A stretch of DNA of 26,067 bases from positions 1 to 26,067 of the forward strand of contig WHUX01000447.1 of assembly GCA_015179025.1 (NCBI GenBank). The letters are read 5' to 3'. Of this stretch, positions 1 to 10,129 are shown one piece after another. The notes under the pieces were generated by a model that saw nothing but the letters and a program-made list of their open reading frames with translations, was not told the origin of the DNA and did not search any database. The number at the start of each line of letters is the position of its first letter. The first letter of the stretch is position 1. The stretch comes from Terfezia claveryi (taxonomy: Eukaryota > Ascomycota > Pezizomycetes > Pezizales > Pezizaceae). The position numbers were made by a program, and so were the translations under genes.

Positions 1-546
1 GTTGAGATGACTAGGCAAGCTAACAAAAAGAGAAGAGCTAGTCCTGAGTATAAGATTGGTGACCTTGTCAAAATTCATCATTCTGCATTCAGTAGAGAAT
101 CTCAGTACTCTAAGTTGGAACCTATCTTCCACCGGGTCCCTACAAGATCCTCGCCATCTATCCAGACATCGACAACTAATACTATCGAAACCTCTCTTGC
201 CCCCCTCTGGACATGTCAAAGTCCATACTTCTCTCCTTGCACCATGGCATGTTAACCCTGATAAACTACTTCCCAGCAAGGGCCTTGCCGAAGCCAGTCC
301 TGTCGAACGGGATGTTCTAGGCCCAAGTATGAGTTTGAACATATTATCAAACACGTTGTCAAAAAGAATGGTAGTACTTGTACTTCATCAAGTGGCAAGG
401 TTGGGGAAATGAGGATAATACTTGGGAACCGGGCAGACAATATCCCAGCTGATGCAGTGCAAAAATATTGGGAAAACTTGTCATTTGCAGGTAAGCAGAT
501 TAAGAAGCGTAGGTATAGGATGGGAACAAGCAATAATTTCTTTTAG
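1..546 (+). pseudogene. Ty3/Gypsy integrase C-terminus plus chromodomain (element A1, 3' end)
   Basis: This is the downstream end of a pol polyprotein that enters from the left edge. The start reads as integrase C-terminal domain: a basic stretch, then KIGDLVKIHHSAF, then after a frameshift near 137 a GPY-type module (remnant RVP/GPYKIL). Two further frames carry the rest, so at least two frameshifts have occurred. At about 320-500 a chromodomain follows: YEFEHIIKHVV, then NEDNTWEP-like, then ADNIPADAVQKYWENL. The frame stops at 544-546. Chromodomains of this kind target insertion to heterochromatin in chromoviruses. A purine tract and an LTR follow at once, so this is the 3' end of an LTR element. 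It cannot make a functional protein. The family assignment is firm; exact domain limits are approximate. Confidence 0.8.
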
Positions 547-625
547 TTTCATTTAGGTTTGATATTTTCGATATTTTTTTCCTCCTGTTAACTCTGTGGC
601 CTATTTTCTAGTGAAGGATTTTCTT

Positions 626-638
626 AAGAAGGGAAGGA
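626..638 (+). other. Polypurine tract of element A1
   Basis: A 13-base run of A and G (AAGAAGGGAAGGA) directly precedes the LTR start TGTAAGG. This is the expected place of the plus-strand DNA primer of an LTR retrotransposon. Confidence 0.7.
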
Positions 639-1376
639 TGTAAGGAATACTTGTTTTTCTCCTTACTATAAGTCTTGTTTGAACGTTGGAATCTCTTTGG
701 CTATTTTTAGGATTTTCTTTATCTAATGTTTAGGACGCATTTTACTTGTTTAGGTATTTCCCTCAGTTGGATTAGTATATGGATTACTCATGTATTAGTG
801 TTGTCTTTATTTAGCACGTTATCTCTTTCCTTTATCTCTGACTCATTACTGACATGTTTTATGTGGTCAGCGAGCTAACCACTTTCTCCTGTTCCAGTTG
901 CCTATCTTGTTCGGCAACTGATGTCATGTCTTATTCTCTATTCTATTGTCAGCCTCGTTTCTATTACTTTCTCTGGCGTCATCTATGATACAGAACGTAT
1001 CTAGAATGAGCCATCTTGTATCCATTATAATCAGGTATTATAATGAGTCTTGATGATTGTCCTTACATGAGTTCTTTGAGACTCATAGCCTCAGAAATCT
1101 AGTGTCTATTAAAGACCTTATTTCCGTGGCCTCTAGATAGGACAGGATCTCATTCAGTACCATCTAGTCGAGCAACATCAGAATATACAAGCTACACTGG
1201 TAATATTCTTTTTCCAGATCTCCGTGACTCTCCCGAACACCCCCCAAATACACCAACAGCCAGCCGCTCTTTGGGACTCCTGTATAGGACCTAAACAGTG
1301 TGCTTAGCTGCCCAACCACGTTGGTAGAGCCGTGTTCATCTCAGGAACACCTCTACTAACTTGGCCCACACTTACA
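639..1376 (+). repeat. Family A LTR, 3' LTR of element A1
   Basis: A 738 bp LTR bounded by the short inverted repeat TGTAAG (639-644) and CTTACA (1371-1376). A second copy lies in reverse orientation at 5901-6636, and the homology stops at the same two ends, which defines the LTR limits. The LTR follows a chromodomain frame and a polypurine tract, so it is a 3' LTR. The sequence beyond it resumes inside a family B LTR at 1377, showing that this element landed in a pre-existing B LTR. Confidence 0.85.
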
Positions 1377-2731
1377 CGTTTCTAATACTTATCTATAAGA
1401 GTTAAGTATATGAAACGGGTATGAACCTCGGAGTGGTTTATAATCATCTTAGATAGTTAAGACCCTTATGGAACGTCCATAGACCCTTGAGAGAGCTACG
1501 GTTTAAGTTTCATAAGTATCCGATTTAAGGTTTAATAGTTATACCCAGATTAATATGCTATCTATATGTATGTATATACTAGCAATTAGCTGTTACCCTG
1601 AAGTCTTGGCATTACTCTGAATATTGAATTAATACCCTGAACTGCAGGAAAATAATTCGGTAAAAATAAATAAAAAAATGAAGCCATGAGAGCGCACTTT
1701 AGACCAAAGTGCGTCTGGTGACACTATAAGGGAGTGCACCCAAGACAAAGACCAAAGGTAGGGCCAAAACATAAAGTTCTCCGAATTTAATGTTCGAGGG
1801 TTCTATCTAAGCCTACTCTTTGTCCTAATTCCATTTCTGCAATCCCTTTTATAATTAGAGTTAAACCTATGGAGATATAAAACTTTTAATATAGTCATAT
1901 AGGTCCATAAGGAAGTTTACCTATTATTGGTAATAATTCTGTAAATAATTTGGGTATTGAGATGAACTGAGATTCTATAATCTTCTATGCGTTGATACCT
2001 TTCCAATGGTGATCTATTTGTGACCCACGGTTCTCTATTCATAGACTTATGTGCAGCTGAAAATTATTTTTAATAGATACTAGACACTATTAAGTGAATA
2101 TTGCTGGAAATATAATTAGATTCCTATGGATATTGTCAGATGGAAATTCAATAGTATCGAGGATTGGTAACACATCTAAAATTGAATTTAGTTGTTTCGG
2201 CTAAGTGTTCTTTAATAGGATAAGCGAGCTATAAGCGAAGTATATATAATATGCAGGCATGGAAATAATCTCTATGTTCAGGTTAGTAACATGTGACAAT
2301 GAGTACAGATAGCAACTACATTAACAAAGGTGTAGATGGCATAACACTTAGGAAGAAATTCTGAGGTGACAGGTAGGCCCGCATTTATAAAATACTTTTA
2401 TCATAAGAATATCTACGAACACCGCGGGATATAAATAGTGCAAGTAGTTCAGGTTGAATTCATTCTACCACTAGCGAGTATTCGAAAGCAAGAGCACCTT
2501 GAGTACACAAAGCCTACAAAGTTCTAAGTCTTGAGTTAACTTTACGTTTAAGCGATATAGGATTTATTTTATGTTGCGAAATAAGATCCGTCGTGAGGAA
2601 CTACTGTTGAACTAAACTTTACTGCTATAGGATTGATATTCTGTGTTGCAGAATAAATATCGTTGCGGCTGGAAATTACGGCCGTCCTAATAGTTGCAAG
2701 AGTGCTATCAGTCAATAGGGCCCCCGTGACA
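1377..2731 (+). repeat. Family B LTR, 5'-truncated copy (B1)
   Basis: This segment is a direct repeat of 8706-10066. The match begins at the base after LTR A1 (CGTTT here, CATTT at 8706-8710) and runs to the terminal CCCCCGTGACA at 2721-2731. The first ~103 bp of the family B LTR are absent because the A1 element is inserted there; the missing piece should lie left of the window. Differences from the other copy are mostly transitions. The right end abuts reverse transcriptase sequence on the opposite strand. Short ORFs inside (for example minus 2569-2772) recur in the other LTR copy and are not genes. Confidence 0.85.
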
Positions 2732-3170
2732 AGGCATTGCTGATATTGACTTTGGTCCTGAAGGGGTATCATGCCCCTGTATTCCTAATCAATGTTTGAC
2801 TTGGGATAAGACTTGGTTTTATAATTGTCATAGCATTTCGTGCTACTAAATCATGTAAAAATCTTGCTTTGCTAGGGTCGTCAGTTTTGGGAATCACAAA
2901 CATGGCATATGCAGATATATCATTAGACTTGTAGACACGTCCTGTCTTCTCTTTTTCTCTGAGTTTTTCCAATAGTTGAGGGAGGAATTTTCTTTAGCCT
3001 TAATTGGTCTTGGTTTCCATACTGCAGTTGGATCTTTCAAATCGATAGTATGGTTCATTCCTTCTCTCAGTAGAGGTAGGTCTAGTATTTTCATAGCAGG
3101 AAATACGTCAGGGAACTCATCAAAGACATTGTGATAAGGTTGTAGGGTTGTTGCAGCTGAATTAATTTTC
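2732..3170 (-). pseudogene. Ty3/Gypsy reverse transcriptase, N-terminal fragment (element C)
   Basis: The minus strand reads as the start of a Ty3/Gypsy RT across several frames: KILDLPLLREGMNHTIDL, KPRPIKAKE, LLEKLREKEKTGRV, FVIPKTDDPSKARFLHDLV and ARNAMT. After an in-frame stop, a degenerate FRTKVNISNA corresponds to the family motif RSKIDLSDAY just before the fingers/palm core. The frame is cut there, at 2732, by the end of LTR B1. No YxDD catalytic box remains. The upstream protease and gag on the same strand belong to the same element. The element is defective. Confidence 0.75.
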
Positions 3171-3313
3171 TAAGGTGTGTGTGGGTTCAGGAAATAAGTA
3201 ACAAGGGTTTTTGCAGGGGTCGGGAGATTAGTGTTAATCTCCTTTTTTCTTGTATTTTTCGTTACTGGTGTGACTATCTATAGGGCTAGTTCAAATCGAG
3301 GATGTTCAAGGGG

Positions 3314-3793
3314 TTATATAGTGACACTCATATTTTCCATGTTGATCACTGCCTTAGTATGTCTTAGAGATGGAGATCCTAAGATTATATCCCAATCTTT
3401 AAGTGCAGCCACATAGAAAATTCGTTGCTCTGACCATCCCAACCAGTTACAATTTGCTTTAGTATAATGGCTAATAGATCCCTTAGATCCTTTCATAGTC
3501 ATCTGCAAGGTAATCGAATTCTTAAGTGCCTGCAGGTGGAAATTATGCAAGGTACAGAATTTGCTGCCAATGAGGTCGGCACCTGTAGTTTGCTGATCAA
3601 CTAACGTCTTTGCAGGTTGGTTGTTGATCTTTGTAGTGACTAGAAGGTGTTCTTTTGTTGCATCAATAACAGGTGTTACTGATTTTCCTTTTGTATATAG
3701 AGCAGGAGGTTCTTGGTCTTGAATGAATTGAGCTGCAGAAGTAATCTTATCTGGATGATTAACTTCTGTAATTGCGTGCTCAATAGTGCCCAA
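3314..3793 (-). pseudogene. Retropepsin-like protease segment of element C
   Basis: An open frame of 159 codons continues directly from the gag zinc-knuckle frame. It has the retropepsin layout: a flap-side segment with TLVDQQTTGADLIGSKF in the active-site position and WDIILGSPSLRH as the second conserved ILG turn. Classical retropepsins have D-T/S-G at the first site; here the residues after the aspartate are QQ. This may be normal for the lineage or a sign of inactivity. The segment sits between gag (upstream on the minus strand) and RT (downstream), as expected for a Ty3/Gypsy polyprotein. The identification rests on order and motifs. Confidence 0.65.
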
Positions 3794-5500
3794 GGCACTT
3801 CGAATTTGTTGCTTCTTAGCTCGACAGTTAGTAGCTTGATGTCCTAACTTCCTACAGTAGAAACATCTACCTTTCTTAGCTAGCTCAGCCTTTTCTTCTG
3901 GAGTTAGTTTCTTGAATGTTGAGAGTGAAGTTGCAGGCTTGCTGAAAGACTTAGACTTATTGAACGTAGTCTTAGAAGGTCCAGGATTAAAGCCTATCTG
4001 AGGTGTGTGAGATTGTTAACGTATTTTCTGACCATTTTTGGGCTTATGATCTTTTTTGAAGGCTTGAAAGTTGTGCATAACTGAATCATGCTTACTGCAG
4101 AGTTTAATCATCTCGTTCCAATTCATATTTTCATTAATATAAGCTCTAACTTTATGGAGTAAAGGAGGGTCCATGGCTTCTAACAATTGATGGTAACACT
4201 GCCAATCTGTGATCTTAGTGAGAAGGAGTTGCATTTGCTTAATCTTATTTGCAACTTGTTGAATTGGTTTAGTGCGTCTATTCTGCATCTGTCTAATAGC
4301 TTGGAATTCGTTCCAAAGCTGATCTTTGCTGGTGAAGGGAATGCAGAATTTCCGAAATTCTACAAGGAATTGAGCGACTGTATTGTTCTTAGTTTTATCG
4401 TCTTTCTGGTAAGAACTATGAAAAACTTTTGCGTCTCCTTCTAAGTGCCAACCGAGCCAAATTATGGCTTCTCTAGAGTCTGGATCGAGGTCTCCCATAT
4501 CTAAGAGATCCCTAGCATCATCAACCCAATTATCAAAGGTTGTTGCTTCTTTCCATTTTCCAGCTCCATTATTCATCTTGAGTTTAGGAGCTTTGAGTTT
4601 ACTGCTTCCAAAGACTGAACTTGACATAGTATCTATGCTTTGAGATCTTCTAATGCGTCCAATAGGGATTCGATTGTAATTTCCCTCAGATGATTCAGAG
4701 TCTGATCCATCTGAATCATCAGGGTTGCCAGATCTAGGAGGAGCTGACAATCTCACCTTAGCCGAAGTTTGCTAGGTGTTTGTGGAGGCTTAAGAGTGGG
4801 TGGAGGAACGTGTTGGGGTTGCTAAGCTGGTGGCATAGTATTAGACGTAGTAGTACTAGCAGGGTTCTGAAATGAGGTTGTTTGAGATCTAGTACTAGTG
4901 CTTATATGAGATCCAGGGGGGGCTGAAGGGCTTCTTAGAGAAGGAAAGACTGGAGAATGTGGTTTCTAGTACTGAAAGGAGAAACTCGATCCACAAAAAT
5001 ATCTAAAAGATTCCTAGGCAAGAAAGTTTCATGGAATTCTTTTTTTGCATGAGATAGGAAACTCGGATGAGTTTCCTTAGCTTTTTGTGGTACTGTAGAA
5101 ATTTCTAAATGATCTGATCCACGCTTTGCTGGTTTTTCTGGCGTGATGGGAAATTGTCCTGGAATGTTTTGTTGTTTAAGTTCCTCAGCTAATTCTGAAG
5201 TAGCTTTGATTAATTGGATAAATCCTTTATAATCATTACTAAATGTTTTAGCTCTAGGTTTGTGCTGATAATAGAATGTAGACAAATTCGTAATTATTGT
5301 TAGTAATTTATTTTCTTCTTCAGGTTCAGGCTGAAAGGATTTCTAAGGCTTGATTAGAGTAGGTTGCTGAATAACTACTACTAGACAATTTCCTTGAGTT
5401 GATAGTTTAGGAGTTTCTTCTTCTGTTTGGTACTCTTCTAACTCATCATCATCCTGTTCGAGTTCTTCTTCCTCACCTGCCTTAGACGATTGTCTGGATA
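3794..5500 (-). pseudogene. Gag polyprotein of element C (capsid and CCHC zinc knuckle)
   Basis: The minus strand carries gag in pieces. A disordered N-terminal part lies at about 4935-5500 and includes an acidic EEE-rich stretch. The capsid-like part is at 4016-4756 (246 codons), with FDNWVDDARDLLDMG and WNEFQAIRQMQNRRTKPIQQ, typical of the retrotransposon gag fold. A CCHC zinc knuckle, CFYCRKLGHQATNC, lies at about 3822-3868 in a frame open into the protease. Stops and a frameshift separate the pieces; several stops fit C-to-T change of CAG or CAA. Gag would have packaged the element RNA into virus-like particles. The true start codon cannot be fixed. Confidence 0.75.
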
Positions 5501-5900
5501 TAGTTCTGAAACTAGAATTCTGTTTAAGAGGACTAAATTCAGGGTTTTGGTCTAAAAGTCTGCTAGAGGTTCTGAGAACTGAATGTTGTTCTGACGCTAT
5601 TGGGGCTTGCTTAATTTCATTTGCAAGGCTTTTTACTGAGATTCTGAAACCGTGTGGTTGCTAAAGAGGCTAGTACTGAATAACTAGTGCTAACAGGAAT
5701 ATGATAGCGTTTTTCTGAAATGACAAGGGAGAACAGTAACTGACTGATTCACAGGCCTTGTTGAGCTTGGGTGCAGAAGTAGATAGAGTAGCTAAAGAAT
5801 TGACTAGAGTGTCTAGTTAAGGTTCAAGAGGAACTAGGGGTGATTAAGCCCTAGAAAAGAGGAGGAAAAATTTTTTAAGCTGGTTTACAGGTAAAAAAAA
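5501..5900 (-). other. 5' leader/upstream gag remnant of element C
   Basis: This stretch between the gag frame and LTR A2 has short, stop-interrupted minus-strand frames and no domain that I recognise. A run of eight A (5893-5900) lies just inside the LTR. I could not identify a tRNA primer-binding site next to the LTR end. Confidence 0.4.
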
Positions 5901-6636
5901 TATAAGTATGGGCCAAGTTAGTAAAGGTGTTCCTGAAATGAAAACGACTCTACCAACATGGTTGGGCAGCTAAGCACACTGTCCAGGTCCTATACAGGAG
6001 TCCTAGAGAGCAGCTAGCTGTTGGTGTATTTATAGGAGGGTGTTCAGGAGAGTCACAGAGGTCTGGAGAAAGAATATTACTGGTGTAGCTTGTATATTCT
6101 GATGTTGCTCGACTAGATGGTACTGAAAGAGATCCTGTCCTATCTAGAGGCCACAGAAATTAGGTCTTTAATAGACACTCGATTTCTAAGGCTATGAGTC
6201 TAAACGAACTCATGTAAGGACAATCATCAAGACTCATTATGATACCTGATCATAATAGATACAAGATGGCTCATTCTAGATACGTTCTGTATCATAGATG
6301 ACGCCAGAGAAAGTAATAGAAACGAGGCTGACAATAGAAAAGAAAATAAGATATGACATCAGTTGCCGAATAAGATAGGCAACTAGATTAGGAGAAAGTG
6401 GTTAGCTTGCTGACCATACAAGACATGTCAGTAATGAGTCAGAGATATAGGAAAGATAATGTGCTAAAGAAAGACAACACTAATATATGAGTAATCCAAA
6501 TACTAATCCAACTAAAGGAAATACCTAAGCAAGTAAATACGTCCTAAATATCTGATAACAAAATCCTAAAAATAGCCAAAGAGATTCCAACGTTCAAACA
6601 AGACTTATAGTAAGGAGAAAACAAGTATTCTTTACA
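5901..6636 (-). repeat. Family A LTR, 5' LTR of element C (reverse orientation)
   Basis: This is the reverse-complement copy of the LTR at 639-1376, 736 bp long. Its plus-strand ends are TATAAG (5901-5906; a G-to-A change from TGTAAG) and TTTACA (6631-6636). It precedes gag on the minus strand, so it is the 5' LTR of the minus-strand element. Many differences from the other copy are C-to-T or G-to-A. The next base, 6637, is inside RNase H of a plus-strand B element, marking this as the insertion junction. Confidence 0.85.
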
Positions 6637-8357
6637 GCAGGCCAGATGGACGGAAATACTAAGCCAGTTCAATTTTAGAATCATCTACCGCCCAGGTGAT
6701 AAGAATGGCAAAGCAGATGCACTTTCTCGTCAGGTTGATCCTGACCTCAAAGGAGGGAGAGAGAAGCAGGACCACACGATTCGAATGTTCAAACCTAGTC
6801 AATTCCAACTAGGAATAAGTGAGAAGAGTCTAGTAATGCGCTGCATTATGGCAGTGAAGGCCTTACAAACAGAAGAATCAAGTTAGTTAAAAGAGATCCT
6901 AGAGGCTGACCTCAAGGATAACAAATAGTTAGGGATTTGGAATGCGTTAAAGGTTAGCAAGAAGTACCCTGGACTCGATTATTACAGTTTAGAAGATGAC
7001 ATGGTAACCTATATATGTCGCCTATATATACCTGACAACAACTCCTTTAAGTTGAAAGTGGCTTTCTAGTGTCTCGATGCTAAAGTTGCAGGTTATTTCG
7101 GACATGACAAAACCCTCGAGCTCATGAAACGAAATTACTACTAGCCTAATATGGAAGACTGGGTACGAAACAACGTTCGCATATGTGATGCTTGCTAAAG
7201 AAACAAGACAGCAAGATACAAGAAATATTGCAAGCTCGTACCTCTTCCAATCCCCTATAGGCCATGGGAACACATTTTGATGGATTTCATTACTGATTTA
7301 TCACCAGTCAAAGGGTATAATCAGATCTGGGTTATTGTTGATAGATTTACTAAGATCTCACATTTCATTCCCTTAAAGAACTGGAAGGCAAAAGAGTTGG
7401 CTAGGATATTTGTCAAGGAGGTTTGGAGGCTGCATGAATTACCAAAGAGGGTCGTTTCGGATTATGATTCGGAATTTACAAGTTCATTTTGGATGGAGGT
7501 AATGTGGTTATTAGGAGTTGAGTTGGATAAGTCCTCGGCATATCACCTCCAGAACGATAGTCAAACTAAACAAGTCAACTAGACCCTTAAGCATTATCTA
7601 TGAATGTATTGCTATTGGGATCAGGATAACTGGGTCGAGTTAATACTATTTGCCGAGTTCTGTTATAATAACACTGTCCACTCTAGTACTAAACTCATAC
7701 TATTCTTTGCCGTATATGCTCAACACCCAAAAAACAATTTCCAGAACTCAACCGAAGCCTCAACTGAATTGAACAACCCTGAGGCAGTCAAGACAGTCGA
7801 AACCTTGGACGTAATAAGGGAGGCTATGAGGGAGAACATGAAGGCAGCGCAGGACTGAATGTCTAAATATTACAATCTTAAGGTAGCAAAGAAGGAACCG
7901 ACATTCAAAGTGGGAGATTGGGTCATGGTCAATACAAAGAACATCAAAACAAGGCATCCGACCAAGAAGCTTGACTACAAGTTATGAGGGAAGTTTAGAA
8001 TCAAACAGCTTATTGGTACTTATACCTATAAGTTAGAGCTTCCCCCAAGTACGGCAAAACTCACTTAGTTTTTCATATTAGTTTGTTAGAACTCTACCAC
8101 CTTAACACGATGGCCGGCAGACGCTCGCCACCACTCCCTCTAGTCAACCTCGAAGAATCGGAATACCAGGTGGAAAAGGTTAAGACAAGTAAGCTTAGGA
8201 AGGGACAGATTATGTATTTAGTATCTTAGAAGGGTTACAGTCCTGATGATGACACATGGGAACCATATGAGAACCTGAAGGATGGAGCAGCAGATTTAAT
8301 TCAAAAATTCTATCTGAATAATCCTCGTAAACCTCGCGACCCTGATGTTATCTTGTG
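6637..8357 (+). pseudogene. Ty3/Gypsy pol 3' part: RNase H tail, integrase, chromodomain (element B)
   Basis: The frame opens inside RNase H ([12 protein letters not shown], then [12 protein letters not shown]) right after LTR A2. Integrase follows. Its zinc-binding part is at about 7080-7210 (GYFGHDKTLELMKRNYY, ICDAC, with a histidine apparently changed to Y). The catalytic core is at about 7277-7620, with MDFITDLSPV, VIVDRFTK and VVSDYDSEFTSSFW. The usual catalytic Glu in QTERVN reads QTKQVN here. The C-terminal domain is at about 7870-8100 (KVGDWVMV, KKLDYKL). A chromodomain is at about 8160-8310 ([18 protein letters not shown]), ending at 8355-8357. In-frame TAG/TGA stops interrupt it. 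It is clearly defective. Confidence 0.85.
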
Positions 8358-8602
8358 AGGATTTTTCTTTTTTTCCTATTATTAGGCATTAGATTTTTTG
8401 AATTATCTTTATGTTTTTGTTTTACCTGTATTTCTTATGCCATATTGTCTCAGAGATGCTATAAAACGTACGCAGCTATGTTTTGGCTGTCATATATGAG
8501 GACTGGTCCTCAAGCCCTATCTATTATTATTAGTAGCAATAATGATTTTGGTTGTATGATCAATTAGGTTCTTGTAGACAAGAACTTTAAGGAGGGAGAC
8601 AC
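8358..8602 (+). other. 3' untranslated tail and polypurine tract of element B
   Basis: Between the chromodomain stop and LTR B2 there is no coding sequence that I can support. A purine-rich tract ending GGAGGGAGA (about 8589-8599) lies just before the LTR, where a polypurine primer is expected. Confidence 0.55.
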
Positions 8603-10066
8603 TATTACGGGGTGATATCCAACCCTACCAAAGGTACTTGGGCCCTTATAGAACGACCCTAGAACTTTATGAACTCTAGGTACACTCTTAGCAGTGTGGT
8701 GTAAACATTTCTAATACTTATCTATAAGAGTTAAGTATATGAAATGGGTATGAACTTCGGATTAGTTTATAATCATCCTGGATGGTTAAGACCCTTATGG
8801 AACGTCCATACACCCTTGAGGGAGCTACGGTTCAAGTTTCATAAGTATCTGATTAATGGTTCAATAGTTATACTCAGATTAATATACTAACTATATGCAT
8901 ATATATATATACTAGCTATATTAGCTGTTACCCTGAAATCTTGGCGTTACCCTGAATTGCTCATTATTACCCTGAACTTAAGGAAAATAATTCGGTAAAA
9001 ATAACTAAAAAAATGAAGGACTGAGGGTGCACTTTAGACCAAAGTGCGTCCGGTGACACAATAAGGGAGTGCGCTTAGGACAGAGGCTAAAGATAGGGCC
9101 AAAACATAAAGTTCTCCGAATTTAATGCTTCATGGTTCTATCTAGGCCTACTTTTCGTCCTGATTCCATTTCTGCAATCCTTTTTAAGATCGGAGCTAAA
9201 CTCATAGAGATATAAGACTTTTAATATAGTCATATAGGTCCATAAGGAGGTTTACTTATTATTGGTAATAACTCCATGAATAATTTGGGTATCGAGATAA
9301 ACTAAGATTCTATAATCTTCTATACGTTGATACCTTTCCAATAGTAATCTACTTGTGACCCACAGTTCTCTATTCATAGAGTTATGTGCAGTTGAAAATT
9401 ATTTTCAAAGGACACTAGACACTATTAAGTGAATATTGCCAGAAACATAATTAGATGCCTTCGGATATTGTCAGATGGTAATTCGATAGTATTGAGGATT
9501 GGTAACGTATCTGAAATTGAATTTAGTTGTCTGGATAAGAATTCTTTAATAGGATAAGCGAGCTATAAGTGAAGTATGTATAACATGCAAACATGGGAAT
9601 ATTCTCTACGTTCGGGTTAGTAACCTATGACAATGAGTGCAGATAGCAACTGCATTAACAAAGGTGTGGATGGCATAACACTTAGGAAGAAATTCCAAGG
9701 TAACAGGTAGGCCCATGTTTTATAAAATATTTTTATCATAAGAATATCTATGAATACTACGGGATATAAATAGTGCAAGTACTTCCAGTTGAATTTATTC
9801 TACCACCAGCAAGTATTCCAAAAAAAGACCACCTTGAGTATATGAAGCCTACAAAGTTCTTAGTCTTAAGTTAACTTTACATTTAAGTGATATAGGATTT
9901 ATTTTGTGTTGCGAAATAAGATCCATCATGAAGAACTACTGTTGGACTAAACTTTACTGCTATAGGATTGTTATTCTGTGTTGCAGAATAGATATTGTTG
10001 CGGCAGAAAATTACGGCCATCCTAATAGTCGCAAGAGCACTATCAGTTAATAGAGCCCCCGTGATA
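8603..10066 (+). repeat. Family B LTR, full-length copy (B2)
   Basis: A 1464 bp LTR. The left end TATTACGGGG (8603-8612) and right end CCCCCGTGATA (10056-10066) are imperfect inverted repeats, consistent with an ancestral TGTTACGGGG/CCCCGTAACA. Positions 8706-10066 match 1377-2731. It follows the polypurine tract of element B and so is its 3' LTR. Family B gag begins soon after it, so it is also placed as the 5' LTR of element D. Confidence 0.85.
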
Positions 10067-10129
10067 TTACTTTGTAGCATATGATTCTCGTTATCATTTG
10101 GTATTATACTCTCAAATCATGTCTAGTTT

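Noticed and set aside
2569..2772. Minus-strand ORF of 67 codons, also found at 9883-10080
   Set aside because: Both copies lie inside the family B LTR ends; the repetition reflects the LTR, not a conserved gene.
8355..8567. 70-codon plus-strand ORF after the element B chromodomain
   Set aside because: Hydrophobic, T-rich, without homology that I recognise; it lies in the 3' untranslated tail before the polypurine tract.
10067..10090. tRNA primer-binding site after LTR B2
   Set aside because: No clear TGG-starting match to a tRNA 3' end could be supported by eye, so it was not annotated.
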